Assembly: GCA_934503195.1 (NCBI GenBank)
Contig: CAKSVM010000012.1
Location: forward strand, 1 to 48,055
Length of the DNA: 48,055 bases
DNA from: an uncultured Eubacteriales bacterium
Lineage (GTDB): Bacteria; Bacillota; Clostridia; Oscillospirales; CAG-272
Direction: 5' to 3'
Shown here: positions 9,121 through 16,763 of the stretch, one piece after another
Position numbering within the stretch: position 1 is the first letter of the stretch
Layout: every line of letters starts with the position of its first letter
Position numbers and translations under genes: made by a program
Notes under the pieces: model-generated
The model's database searches: none
The model's input: the letters and a program-made list of their open reading frames with translations, nothing else
Told to the model about the DNA's origin: nothing

Positions 9121-9777
9121 TTATTTGAAATTCCGCTTCCACTTCCAGCGGCCATAGGCCTGTTTAATCCGTGTTACAAGCGTCGGAGTGAAGAAAATCA
9201 GGAGATTTATCAGTGCCATGACGATCGCCAGTCTTCCCGACCAGCTTGTTGTGATGAGCGAGAGCAGGATTCCGATTCCGTCGATCAGCGCGAGCCACTT
9301 CATTTTCACCGGGAGGATGAAGAAGACGAGAACCGTGTAGTCGGGGTTCAGCAGCGCGAAGGCGAGGAAAAGCGACATATTGAGATAGTCGTTCGTGGCG
9401 TATCCGGTGATGAGTCCCGAGATTATCGCGCCGACCGCGCCGAGGAGATAGAAAACCGTGAATCCGAACGAACCCCACTCATGTTCGAGCGCAGAGCCGA
9501 TCAGCCAGTAGAAATAGAGTGAAATCAGCGCGAAGAATATGTTCGACGACGGCGGCAGGAAAAGGAAGGTGAAGATCCGCCAGACCTGCCCCTTCGCGAT
9601 CAGGGCTTTGTTGAAGGTCAGCATTGAGTAGATGCTCTGTCCGGCCGAGGCCGAGATGAGAAGATCCATGACGAAAACGACTCCCATCGCGCCGACGATA
9701 ATCAGCATCAGATTCGGAATCGCGAGAAAATGTAATTTCCGTTCGAGTTTTTTCAGGGGATCGGGCTTTATTATCAC
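9121..9777 (-). CDS. Rhomboid-like polytopic membrane protein without the rhomboid active site
   Basis: A 218-aa protein with six or so membrane helices, an N-terminal basic cytoplasmic segment (KPDPLKKLERKLHF) and a basic tail (RIKQAYGRWKWKRNFK). The stretch with KGQVWRIFTFLFLPP, then FWLIGSALEHEWGSFGFT, matches the WR-type and LExxWG-type motifs of the rhomboid/Derlin fold. The catalytic GxSG is not present: the equivalent region reads GYATNDYLNMSLFLAFALLNP. It is therefore better called a pseudoprotease or rhomboid-fold protein. The start is GTG at 9777, placed by TATGGAGGTAACCTCAC upstream. It is monocistronic with its own promoter. Confidence 0.7.
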   Translation of the reverse strand: MIIKPDPLKKLERKLHFLAIPNLMLIIVGAMGVVFVMDLLISASAGQSIYSMLTFNKALIAKGQVWRIFTFLFLPPSSNIFFALISLYFYWLIGSALEHEWGSFGFTVFYLLGAVGAIISGLITGYATNDYLNMSLFLAFALLNPDYTVLVFFILPVKMKWLALIDGIGILLSLITTSWSGRLAIVMALINLLIFFTPTLVTRIKQAYGRWKWKRNFK

Positions 9778-9807
9778 GTGAGGTTACCTCCATAGGATAG
9801 TACAATA

Positions 9808-9837
9808 ATTATACCACGAAAATTGTGAAAAATTCAA
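9808..9837 (-). promoter_or_regulatory. Promoter of the rhomboid-like gene
   Basis: On the minus strand, -35 TTGAAT (9837-9832), 18-bp spacer, -10 TATAAT (9813-9808). Confidence 0.7.
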
Positions 9838-9847
9838 GCGGAAAGAT

Positions 9848-9877
9848 AAAACAGACCGGAAAATCCCGGTCTGTTTA
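9848..9877 (-). terminator. Terminator of the secreted sugar-binding-like gene
   Basis: Perfect 9-bp stem ACAGACCGG / CCGGTCTGT (9851-9859 and 9866-9874), flanked by A and T runs. It lies about 50 bp past the stop codon of the 9924 gene and just upstream of the next promoter. Confidence 0.85.
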
Positions 9878-9923
9878 TGTAATTTATATTAAATTACTTT
9901 CTTTTCGCAAATCCTGTCGGGAA

Positions 9924-10712
9924 TTACTTTCTCTTCTTGAGCGAGATGTAAGCCGCGCCGGAGGAAGCGAGAGCCGCGAGAGCTGCTACGATGCCCATAT
10001 CAGCGGTAGCCGCAGCGGTGTCCTTCTTCGGAGCCTCATACTTCTTGTCGGTGAGAGTAATGGTGTCGTAGTTGTCGGACTTCGACCAAGCTTCGGTCTG
10101 ATCCTGACCTGCGAAGTACTCGCCCTCACGTCCGGCCTTGCCGTCCTCATCGGAGTTGATGTGGAAAGCGACATCGATCTTTGCGCCGGCCTTGGGAGTG
10201 TAGTCGGAGCCGAACGGGATCTGCATCTCAACAGTGTAGCCCTTGTCAGTCTTTACGGACTTGAAGGTAGCCTTGTCCTTGTTAGCATCCCAGTGCATAC
10301 CGCGGCCAGCCCAGTCAGTCTTTGCTCCGGGGAAATCAGCCTGAGCGGTGTACTGACCTGCGTTGATCTTGGTAATATCGCCCTTCTCGTTGGCGAGGCT
10401 GATGAAGAACTCAACCGAGTCAGAGTCATAGTGGTACTTTCCGTATTCGGTAGAGAGAACCGGGTCGGTGACGTCGAAGAAGACGTAGATGTTGCTGCTG
10501 TCCCAGAGAACACGAGCGGTACCCGAGGTCTTGCCGTCGCCCGAGGTCTTGACGTTGATGGCGATTTCAGGAGCTGCCTTGTAAGCGTCGTCCATCTTGC
10601 CGTCGATCGTGGGAGTACCGGTAGCTGCCTCGAAGGAGTTAGCGGCCGATGCCGAGATGCTGAGTGCGGTCACCATGAGTGCCGCGAGTGCGAAAGAGCC
10701 AAACTTTTTCAT
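9924..10712 (-). CDS. Secreted CBM9-like sugar-binding protein with C-terminal membrane anchor
   Basis: 262 aa. The N-terminal signal peptide MKKFGSFALAALMVTALSIS ends at an ASAA-type cleavage site. The body matches the sugar-binding domain family related to CBM9: an early TIDGKMDDAYKAAPEI block, WDSSNIYVFFDVTDP, a YDSDSVEFFISL segment and a YTVEMQIPFG block. The tail has a TADMG motif, about 18 hydrophobic residues and then KKRK, the layout of a wall/membrane sorting tail but without a canonical LPXTG. Codon use is strongly biased towards GTC, AAG and GCT, like pckG at the window's end, suggesting high expression. Its own promoter and terminator make it monocistronic. The ligand is unknown. 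Confidence 0.75.
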   Translation of the reverse strand: MKKFGSFALAALMVTALSISASAANSFEAATGTPTIDGKMDDAYKAAPEIAINVKTSGDGKTSGTARVLWDSSNIYVFFDVTDPVLSTEYGKYHYDSDSVEFFISLANEKGDITKINAGQYTAQADFPGAKTDWAGRGMHWDANKDKATFKSVKTDKGYTVEMQIPFGSDYTPKAGAKIDVAFHINSDEDGKAGREGEYFAGQDQTEAWSKSDNYDTITLTDKKYEAPKKDTAAATADMGIVAALAALASSGAAYISLKKRK

Positions 10713-10767
10713 TGCTTTTTTTCCTTTCGAAAAAACTATATTGCGGACCTTTTCCGATCCGTAAGAT

Positions 10768-10796
10768 ATTATAGCACACTTTTTTCAAAAATGCAA
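10768..10796 (-). promoter_or_regulatory. Promoter of the CBM9-like gene
   Basis: On the minus strand, -35 TTGCAT (10796-10791), 17-bp spacer, -10 TATAAT (10773-10768). The leader of about 50 nt contains a small CGGATC/GGTCCG hairpin before AAAGGAAAAAAAGC and the ATG. Confidence 0.85.
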
Positions 10797-10883
10797 TAGG
10801 TTTTCGAAAATTTTACATAGATTTTTTGCGTTTTTTTTCAGAATTTACGATTACTCGCCATTCGTTAACAAAAAATCAATCAG

Positions 10884-12257
10884 TCAGAAAACATCAATAC
10901 ACCCATAGTCGCACCAGTCGAAGACAGGGGCGTTTTTGTCCGGGTTTATTCCGAGAATGAACCGGCTTCCGGTGATTCCGGACATGTGGTGGATTGCGCC
11001 CGAGATGCCGAGAGCGAGGTAAATCTTCGGCGCGACGGTTTTTCCGGTGAGTCCGACCTGCCATTCGTAGGGGGCAAGTCCCGCGTCGACGAGTCCGCGC
11101 GAGGCTCCTGGGTCGGCTCCGAGACTCAGTGCGAGCTTTTTCACCCTTTCGAGGTCGTTTTTCACGCCGAGTCCGGCCGAGACGATGATTTCCGAGCTTT
11201 CCGAGAGCGTTCTGACCGTCGCCATCTGGGGATTTCTGTCGCAGACTATCTTCGCGGTGATATTCCCGCCGAAGGCCGGGCGGTACATGAAGAGCCTTTC
11301 GCCGTCGGTTTCAAGGAGCGTGCAGTCGGCGCAGAGTCCGGTTTCAAGCTTCGTCGCGACGTAAGGAGCCGTTCTGCGTCCCCAGAGATCGGACGGGAAG
11401 AGGACTACAGACGGTTTTTTTTCGGAAATAATTTTCAGATATTCGTCGGGTTCGAGTCTTTCGAGCGTTATGACACTTCCGGCGATTTCCGACGCGATTT
11501 TTGCCACATCCGCGCCGACCGCGAAGACCTCGGGGAGCTTCACGAAATTGCTTTTTTTTATATTTTCATGCTCTGGCGGGAGGGCGCGGAGTTCGTCGAT
11601 TTTCGCGAAAAGTTCGTTTTTTGAAAGAAACTCGCAGTGCCTTTTCCCGCGCTCCGACTCGAACGAGCGGATGACTCTGGTCGGCGATCCGGCAAGACCG
11701 CATCGCTTTGTGTCGGCTCTGAGAGCCTTTGCGTCGAGCGTCTGGACTATTCCGGGCTTCGCCCTCATCGGCGGGAATCTGAGCTTCGCGATGCGTTCGA
11801 TCGTCAGGAGCGCGGGGAGGGAGACCGACTCGGTTCCAAGTCGCGTTTCGGCGGTGAGTCTGCCGTTTTCGATTACGGGTTCGCGCATGACGTTTGTGAG
11901 GCAATCGATTCCGAGTCTGGCGGCGAGTGAGACTCCGACCTGCGCGGTGTCGCCGTCCATGCTCTGACGGCCGCAGAGGATGAGATCAGACTGAATTCTC
12001 TTCGCGGCGAGCGACAGGATATACGACGTCGCGGCCGTGTCCGACCCGGCGAAGGCCTTGTCCGAGAGGAGGATCGACTCATCGACTCCGAGTCGTGTCA
12101 GCGCGCGCATCCGGTCGAGCGCGGTTCCGGGAGCCATTGTGACGACCGAGACTTTTCCTCCGGATTTTTCGCGCATCCTCAGCGCGATCTCAAGCGCGGC
12201 CTCGTCAAAGGGCGACAGTTCGCCCTTCACAACCTTTACAAAGACGAGATAATTCAT
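10884..12257 (-). CDS. Fused electron transfer flavoprotein, EtfB-EtfA in one chain
   Basis: 457 aa. Residues 1 to about 205 are an EtfB domain: it starts MNYLVFVKVVKGELSPFDEAALE and has the nucleotide-site block GRQSMDGDTAQVGVSLAARLG. The rest is an EtfA domain that ends with the FAD-binding block: SAGLGVKNDLERV, SRGLVDAGLAPYEWQVGLTG and GISGAIHHMSGITGS. Separate EtfB plus EtfA are usually near 590 aa, so this fusion is compact. The ATG at 12257 overlaps the FGGY-kinase stop as ATGA; a longer reading frame upstream is antisense-like kinase sequence. It is the last gene of the ten-gene operon and is the likely electron acceptor for the FAD dehydrogenase at 19.7 kb. Whether it bifurcates electrons cannot be read here. 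Confidence 0.9.
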   Translation of the reverse strand: MNYLVFVKVVKGELSPFDEAALEIALRMREKSGGKVSVVTMAPGTALDRMRALTRLGVDESILLSDKAFAGSDTAATSYILSLAAKRIQSDLILCGRQSMDGDTAQVGVSLAARLGIDCLTNVMREPVIENGRLTAETRLGTESVSLPALLTIERIAKLRFPPMRAKPGIVQTLDAKALRADTKRCGLAGSPTRVIRSFESERGKRHCEFLSKNELFAKIDELRALPPEHENIKKSNFVKLPEVFAVGADVAKIASEIAGSVITLERLEPDEYLKIISEKKPSVVLFPSDLWGRRTAPYVATKLETGLCADCTLLETDGERLFMYRPAFGGNITAKIVCDRNPQMATVRTLSESSEIIVSAGLGVKNDLERVKKLALSLGADPGASRGLVDAGLAPYEWQVGLTGKTVAPKIYLALGISGAIHHMSGITGSRFILGINPDKNAPVFDWCDYGCIDVF

Positions 12258-13720
12258 GCGTCGTAGATCGGCGCGAGCGCGTCGTGAACGGCCTTGTAGC
12301 GGGCGAAGAGCTTTTCGTAGAGTCCGGCCTTTCCGGGATCCGGAGTTGTTGTCGATTTCACTCTGACGCATTTTGAGAGCGCGGACTCGAAGTCAGCGAA
12401 GATTCCGGCCGAAACTCCGGCGAGCATCGCCGTGCCGAACGACGAGTCGCTGTCCTGATTCTGTACAAGCGTAAAACCTAACGCGTCGGCGACAATCTGA
12501 CGCCAGAGGGGACTTGACGCGCCGCCGCCGATGATCGTGGCCTTGTCGGAGTGTTCGATTCCGATCGATTCGAGAGCCTTTTTGCAGTCGAGCATCGACA
12601 TGGCGACGCCTTCAAGCACGGCGCGGTCGAAGTGGGCCTTCGTGTGGTTCGCGCGGACTCCGATGAAGCTTCCGCAGAGCTTCGGGTCGGCGTAGGGCGT
12701 GAGTTCGCCGTTGATATAAGGGTGGAAGACGAGTCCTTCCGAGCCGACCGGGATTTTCGAGGCGGCGTCGTCGATCGAGCGGTAATCCCCGCCGAAGGTG
12801 TCGCGGTACCAGCGGAGCGAGGAGGCGCAGGCCTTTGTCGCCGTTCCGGGATACCAGAGTCCGTCCGCGATGTGCGAGTAGTTTATGAGATTCCTGTCGG
12901 GGAACGCGCGGTCGGTGATGACGCAGATTCTTCCGGCGGTGGCGAGCTTTAAGGTCATCTGCCCCTTCTTTACGGCTCCGGCGGCGAAGACCTCCATCAC
13001 GGTGTCGGTGGTTCCGCAGACAACCGGGGTTCCCGCGAGAAGTCCGGTATCTTTTGCGGCGGCGGGAGTGATTTTACCGACGAAATCGGTGGGTTTTACG
13101 ATTTCGGGGAGCTTTCCGACCGGGAAACCGAGCAGGGCGCAGAGCTCCTCTGACCACGAGAGCGTGGTGTAGTCGAAGAACATCGACCCTTCGGCCTCGA
13201 TGTGGTCGGTGACGTAGTCCCCGGTGAGCATATGGCGGACGAAGTCCTTGGCGAACATTATGCGATCGACCTTTGCCCAGATTTCCGGCTCGTGCTTTTT
13301 TATCCACATGAGCTGAGGGAGAGTCCAGATCGTGTCGGGGCGGTGGAGGACGTGATTATAGATGAAATCGCCGTATTCGCGCCTTAAAAAGGCTACTTCT
13401 TCGGTCGAGCGCGAATCGGTCCAGTAGATCGAGGGGCGGACAACGTTGAAATCCCTGTCGCATAAAACGGCGGTGTGAGTGGCGGCGTCGAGCGCGACGG
13501 CGGCGATTTCGGAGGGATTCACGCCGGATTTTTCAATGACCGCCGAGATATTGCGTCTTGTGGCGTCGTACCAGTCGAAGGGATTCTGTTCGGCCATGCC
13601 GGGCGCGGGGTAGGAGGTGGGATATTCGACGGTGTTCGTCGCGGCGATTGTGCCGTCGGACGAGAGGAGCGTCGCCTTGGAGGCTCCGCCGCCGAAGTCG
13701 ATTCCGAGTGTGTAGGGCAT
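12254..13720 (-). CDS. FGGY-family carbohydrate kinase, xylulokinase-like
   Basis: 488 aa, standard FGGY length. The N-terminal ATPase half starts YTLGIDFGGGASKATLLSSDG (phosphate-1 motif). The sugar-contact region ALDAATHTAVLCD and SIYWTDSRS follows, and the second half has VCGTTDTVMEVFAAGAV and the adenosine motif IIGGGASSPLWRQIVADALG. The closest recognisable group is xylulokinase-like, but the exact sugar cannot be fixed: FGGY specificity is not readable by eye. Ribosome site AAGGAGAAAAC. It is ninth in the operon and translationally coupled to the ETF. A second, PfkB-type kinase in the same operon implies two phosphorylation steps or two branches. Confidence 0.88.
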   Translation of the reverse strand: MPYTLGIDFGGGASKATLLSSDGTIAATNTVEYPTSYPAPGMAEQNPFDWYDATRRNISAVIEKSGVNPSEIAAVALDAATHTAVLCDRDFNVVRPSIYWTDSRSTEEVAFLRREYGDFIYNHVLHRPDTIWTLPQLMWIKKHEPEIWAKVDRIMFAKDFVRHMLTGDYVTDHIEAEGSMFFDYTTLSWSEELCALLGFPVGKLPEIVKPTDFVGKITPAAAKDTGLLAGTPVVCGTTDTVMEVFAAGAVKKGQMTLKLATAGRICVITDRAFPDRNLINYSHIADGLWYPGTATKACASSLRWYRDTFGGDYRSIDDAASKIPVGSEGLVFHPYINGELTPYADPKLCGSFIGVRANHTKAHFDRAVLEGVAMSMLDCKKALESIGIEHSDKATIIGGGASSPLWRQIVADALGFTLVQNQDSDSSFGTAMLAGVSAGIFADFESALSKCVRVKSTTTPDPGKAGLYEKLFARYKAVHDALAPIYDA

Positions 13721-13771
13721 TGTTTTCTCCTTAAAAAGGCGGAATACAGAGAAGTATTCCGCCCGTGATGT

Positions 13772-15208
13772 TTACTGAAGGTCTTTAAGATAGTTTTCGA
13801 TAGCGGTTTCGACTGCCGTTTTTTTGGATTCGAGCGACGAGACGATATCTCCGCTTCCGCTGAGGACGGATTTCAGAGTGTTCGCGTAGCCGCCCCAGTT
13901 GTAGATGTAGGCCATTTCGCCCTCGATGTTCGCGAAGATTATGTCGAGCATTTCGCGGGATTCCTCGTCGCGGACGGTTTTTCCGTGCAGAACGACGTCG
14001 TAGTAGGCCGGACGGACGGTTTTATAGCCGTACGCGCTGAGATTTTCGATTACGGTTCCGGTGCGCGAGAGATCCTTTGTAGTCTTGGGGATGCTTAACG
14101 CGTTCGTCGCGGGCGAGAAGTATGCGATGTAGTTCTCCTGAGACTCCTCGTACTTTGGGAAGGGGATGATTCCGAAATCGGCATCCATCGCGCGGAGAGT
14201 CTTGGCGTTTCCGATGACCTCGATGAGAAGCAGCGACTTTCCGGCCGCGAAGCCGTCGACACAGTGGAACCCGACTTTACTCTGGAGCTTGTCGTTTGTC
14301 ATGACACCGTGCAGTTCAAAGACGCTGCGGATTTTTGTTATGACGTCAAACATACGGTCGTCGACCGGGCTGACGAACGGGATTCCGTCCTTTATATCGA
14401 CTCCGCGCTCGTTGGCGGCGTGAAGGAATCCGAAGCCCGCACCAAAGTGAGTCACAAGTCCCCACTGGTCGTTCGCGCCGAGTTCGCCGTCGCCGTCAAG
14501 GTCGTTCTGTCCGACTTCGATGAATTCCTTGAGCTTGTCAATTGTCCATTTTCCGTCGCGTACCAAGGCGTAGATGTCTTCGAGCTTCAGATTTTCGTGG
14601 AGCTTCTTGTTGAAGAACCCGACCCAGAGCGTGTCGTGGATATTCGCGCTCGTCTCGTTGTGAGCCATATAGAGCTTGTTGTCTATCTCGTAGTATTTCA
14701 TCGAGTTTTTGTCCCACCACGGCTTTGAGAAGTCGAATTCGTCGACGTCGTTCAGGTCGATGTAGAGTCCCTTGCTGATGTTGGAGACGTTGCTCATGGC
14801 TCCGATGAAAGCGGCGTCGATCGAGTCGTCGCCCGCCATGACGAGGTTTGCGAGATAGCTTGCGTTCGCGGCCGACTCGTTTTCCTCGATGATCTCGATG
14901 TCGATTTTCAGAAGGTCTTCGACGAATTTCGTGCGTTCGTACACGGCGTCGTTCATTGAGTCGCCGTTGATTTCGTCAGAGTCTATGCGGTATTCAGCCC
15001 AGCCCACGGTGCTGTTGAGGATCGTGAACTTCTCCCCGCCATAATCCCCGGTCGGGAGCTCGTCATAGATCGACTTCTCAGTCTCGGGAGCGGCGGTTGT
15101 TCCGGTGTCTCCGGAAGTGGTTTCGTCAGAGGTCGCGTTGCCGCCGCACGACGCGGCGGTGAGGGTAAGGAGCAGTGCGAGGGTAAGCGCGGTGATATTC
15201 TTTTTCAT
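13772..15208 (-). CDS. Extracellular solute-binding lipoprotein (ABC family 1), no adjacent permease
   Basis: 478 aa from the ATG at 15208, chosen because TGAGGAAAATTAAG precedes it; an in-frame ATG 7 codons earlier is less well placed. The signal peptide MKKNITALTLALLLTLTAASCGG has a lipobox with Cys near residue 21, followed by a T/S/D/E-rich linker. The mature part resembles family 1 sugar-binding proteins of Clostridia (MNDAVYERTKFVEDLLKIDI, PWWDKNSMKYYEI, FGIIPFPKY). No ABC permease or ATPase gene is in the operon, so transport partners must be elsewhere or shared. It shares the FGI(L/I)PFPKYDEsQENY block with the 33974 protein. Confidence 0.87.
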   Translation of the reverse strand: MKKNITALTLALLLTLTAASCGGNATSDETTSGDTGTTAAPETEKSIYDELPTGDYGGEKFTILNSTVGWAEYRIDSDEINGDSMNDAVYERTKFVEDLLKIDIEIIEENESAANASYLANLVMAGDDSIDAAFIGAMSNVSNISKGLYIDLNDVDEFDFSKPWWDKNSMKYYEIDNKLYMAHNETSANIHDTLWVGFFNKKLHENLKLEDIYALVRDGKWTIDKLKEFIEVGQNDLDGDGELGANDQWGLVTHFGAGFGFLHAANERGVDIKDGIPFVSPVDDRMFDVITKIRSVFELHGVMTNDKLQSKVGFHCVDGFAAGKSLLLIEVIGNAKTLRAMDADFGIIPFPKYEESQENYIAYFSPATNALSIPKTTKDLSRTGTVIENLSAYGYKTVRPAYYDVVLHGKTVRDEESREMLDIIFANIEGEMAYIYNWGGYANTLKSVLSGSGDIVSSLESKKTAVETAIENYLKDLQ

Positions 15209-15229
15209 CTTAATTTTCCTCAGTTTCAT

Positions 15230-15324
15230 AAAATAGTTTTGTTAAGACGCCCCCCCCCGAAACTTTTTACGCGGGTTAAATTAAAACCGGGGAGGATGAG
15301 TATCTGTGCTTATTTCGGGGACGC
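15230..15324 (-). other. Intercistronic hairpin region with a G9 run
   Basis: Between the DUF4867-like gene and the solute-binding gene the minus strand can pair CGTCCCCGAAA (near 15317-15327) with TTTCGGGG, followed by the rest of a nine-G run (15258-15250). This could stabilise or separate the highly expressed binding-protein message. No promoter was seen. Confidence 0.4.
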
Positions 15325-15978
15325 TCAGTAATTTATCTTATAATTTTCCCCATAAATCGCGGGGACGACGCCCTTCGCGATAAGCTCAGCGTTGCCTTCG
15401 TGGCAGAAGATCCATTTGTTCTTCCTGAAGAGAAGCGGATTTGCCGGCTTGTTTTCAAGATTCGTGTTCGTGTCCTTCGGAAGCACGACAACACAGTTGA
15501 AGCCCGAATCCTCAACCTGACACGGACAGTAATGCAGCGTGTCGGCGTAGACCTCGACAGCCTCGCCCTTCGCCACATAGAACGCGACAACCTTCTTCGC
15601 GTCAAGCTTTCCGTCCTCGACATCGTCGAGCTTCGCGAGGAGGAGAACAAGATCGGTCGCCGCGACGTTGATCTCGGAGTTCTTGTGCCATTCGAGCGCG
15701 TTCAGATACGAATTGTAGCCCCAGCAGTTGCCGAGCTGAACCTCAAGCTCGCCGAAGAGTTCTTCCTTTATCATCGCGCGCAGGGGAAGCGACTCGAACG
15801 ACGCGACGGTCGGCTCGTATTTCGATCCCTCTCCGGGCATCGGGAGCTTCTTCGCTTCTTCGATAATTGACGAGTAATCCCCGGTCAGGACAGTGCCGTA
15901 GCGGGCGAATTCCTTGTCGTTCACGCTGTATAATTTCAGCGTCGGGTTCTTTGCTCTTAAAGCTTCAAGTTTGTTCAT
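15325..15978 (-). CDS. DUF4867-like cupin-type protein in sugar operon
   Basis: 217 aa from the ATG at 15978, whose first bases overlap the iolB stop as ATGA; an in-frame TTG four codons earlier is less likely. I recognise it as resembling DUF4867, a Clostridia-centred family of about 210 aa with no assigned activity. The middle has a beta-rich, metal-site-like arrangement: GNCWGYNSYLNALEWHKNSE, then VEVYADTLHYCPCQV and VVVLPKDTNT, which recalls cupin enzymes. Close coupling to IolB suggests an isomerase, epimerase or lactone-handling step on the same intermediate; this is inference. Confidence 0.7.
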   Translation of the reverse strand: MNKLEALRAKNPTLKLYSVNDKEFARYGTVLTGDYSSIIEEAKKLPMPGEGSKYEPTVASFESLPLRAMIKEELFGELEVQLGNCWGYNSYLNALEWHKNSEINVAATDLVLLLAKLDDVEDGKLDAKKVVAFYVAKGEAVEVYADTLHYCPCQVEDSGFNCVVVLPKDTNTNLENKPANPLLFRKNKWIFCHEGNAELIAKGVVPAIYGENYKINY

Positions 15979-16763
15979 TTGTTTAACCAAGCGTGATCTT
16001 CATCGGTAGTCATGAAGAATCCGCGATCCTTTCCCGCCATAATCCAGAGGTAATAGTTGTCATATCCGGGAGCCGCGTGGAAGGGATGATATCCGCGCGG
16101 AATCTCGACGAAATCGCCCGACTTCACGACGTAGACCTCGTCAACGTCGCCTTCCATCGTGTAGACACGCTGGATTCCGAATCCGGCCGGCTTTTTGAAC
16201 TCGTAGTAGTAGATCTCCTCGGTCTCGGCCTCGGTCGGCATATTGTCGTCGTCGTGCTTGTGAGGAGGATAGCTTGCCCACTGACCGCCCTTCACGAAGG
16301 CTTCGCCGATGTAGAGCATCTCGGCGTCGGTGCGGTCGTCAAGGATGAAGTGCGCCTCGCGCTCCCAGCCGGGCTTTCCGAGATTCTTGATCACAACGTC
16401 CTCTGGGTTTATGATCGCGGGTTTATAATCCTTCGTCGCGGGCGACTTCGAGACGGCGATCGAGACCTCTCCGACAGCGGTGACCGTAAACGGCTTGTTT
16501 CTCGGGATATAGACGCAGGTCGCGGGTCCGTCGAAGACATCCTTGCGCTTTCCGGCGTTCTCAAAGAGGAAATCCTCGCCCTTCACGGTGCATTTTCCGC
16601 CGAGGATGACGAGCGCGTACTCCTTGTTTTCCTCGCGGTAGAGCTTTGACTGACCGTCGGCCAGACGGAGCATATCGATCTCAACCTTTTTGCATCCGCA
16701 TTCCCCGGCCTTGTAGATCTCGGACTTGCCGAACTTCTTTGTCCATGTTTTCTTATAATTCAT
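15975..16763 (-). CDS. iolB: 5-deoxy-glucuronate isomerase family protein
   Basis: 262 aa from the ATG at 16763; the ATG two codons earlier sits on top of the ribosome site GAAGGAG. IolB converts 5-deoxy-D-glucuronate to 2-deoxy-5-keto-D-gluconate in inositol breakdown. The bicupin signature is clear: SYPPHKHDDDNMPTEAETEEIYYYEF gives the metal-site histidines and glutamate, then GFGIQRVYT, VEIPRGYHPFHAAPGYDNYYLWIMAG. Family membership is secure. Whether the substrate is the inositol intermediate is open, because no iolG, iolE or iolD lies in the operon. It overlaps the PfkB gene upstream by 11 bp. Confidence 0.9.
   Translation of the reverse strand: MNYKKTWTKKFGKSEIYKAGECGCKKVEIDMLRLADGQSKLYREENKEYALVILGGKCTVKGEDFLFENAGKRKDVFDGPATCVYIPRNKPFTVTAVGEVSIAVSKSPATKDYKPAIINPEDVVIKNLGKPGWEREAHFILDDRTDAEMLYIGEAFVKGGQWASYPPHKHDDDNMPTEAETEEIYYYEFKKPAGFGIQRVYTMEGDVDEVYVVKSGDFVEIPRGYHPFHAAPGYDNYYLWIMAGKDRGFFMTTDEDHAWLNK

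Noticed and set aside
15250..15258. C9/G9 homopolymer as a phase-variation switch
   Set aside because: It lies between genes, not in a coding frame or promoter spacer, so slippage would not obviously switch anything.
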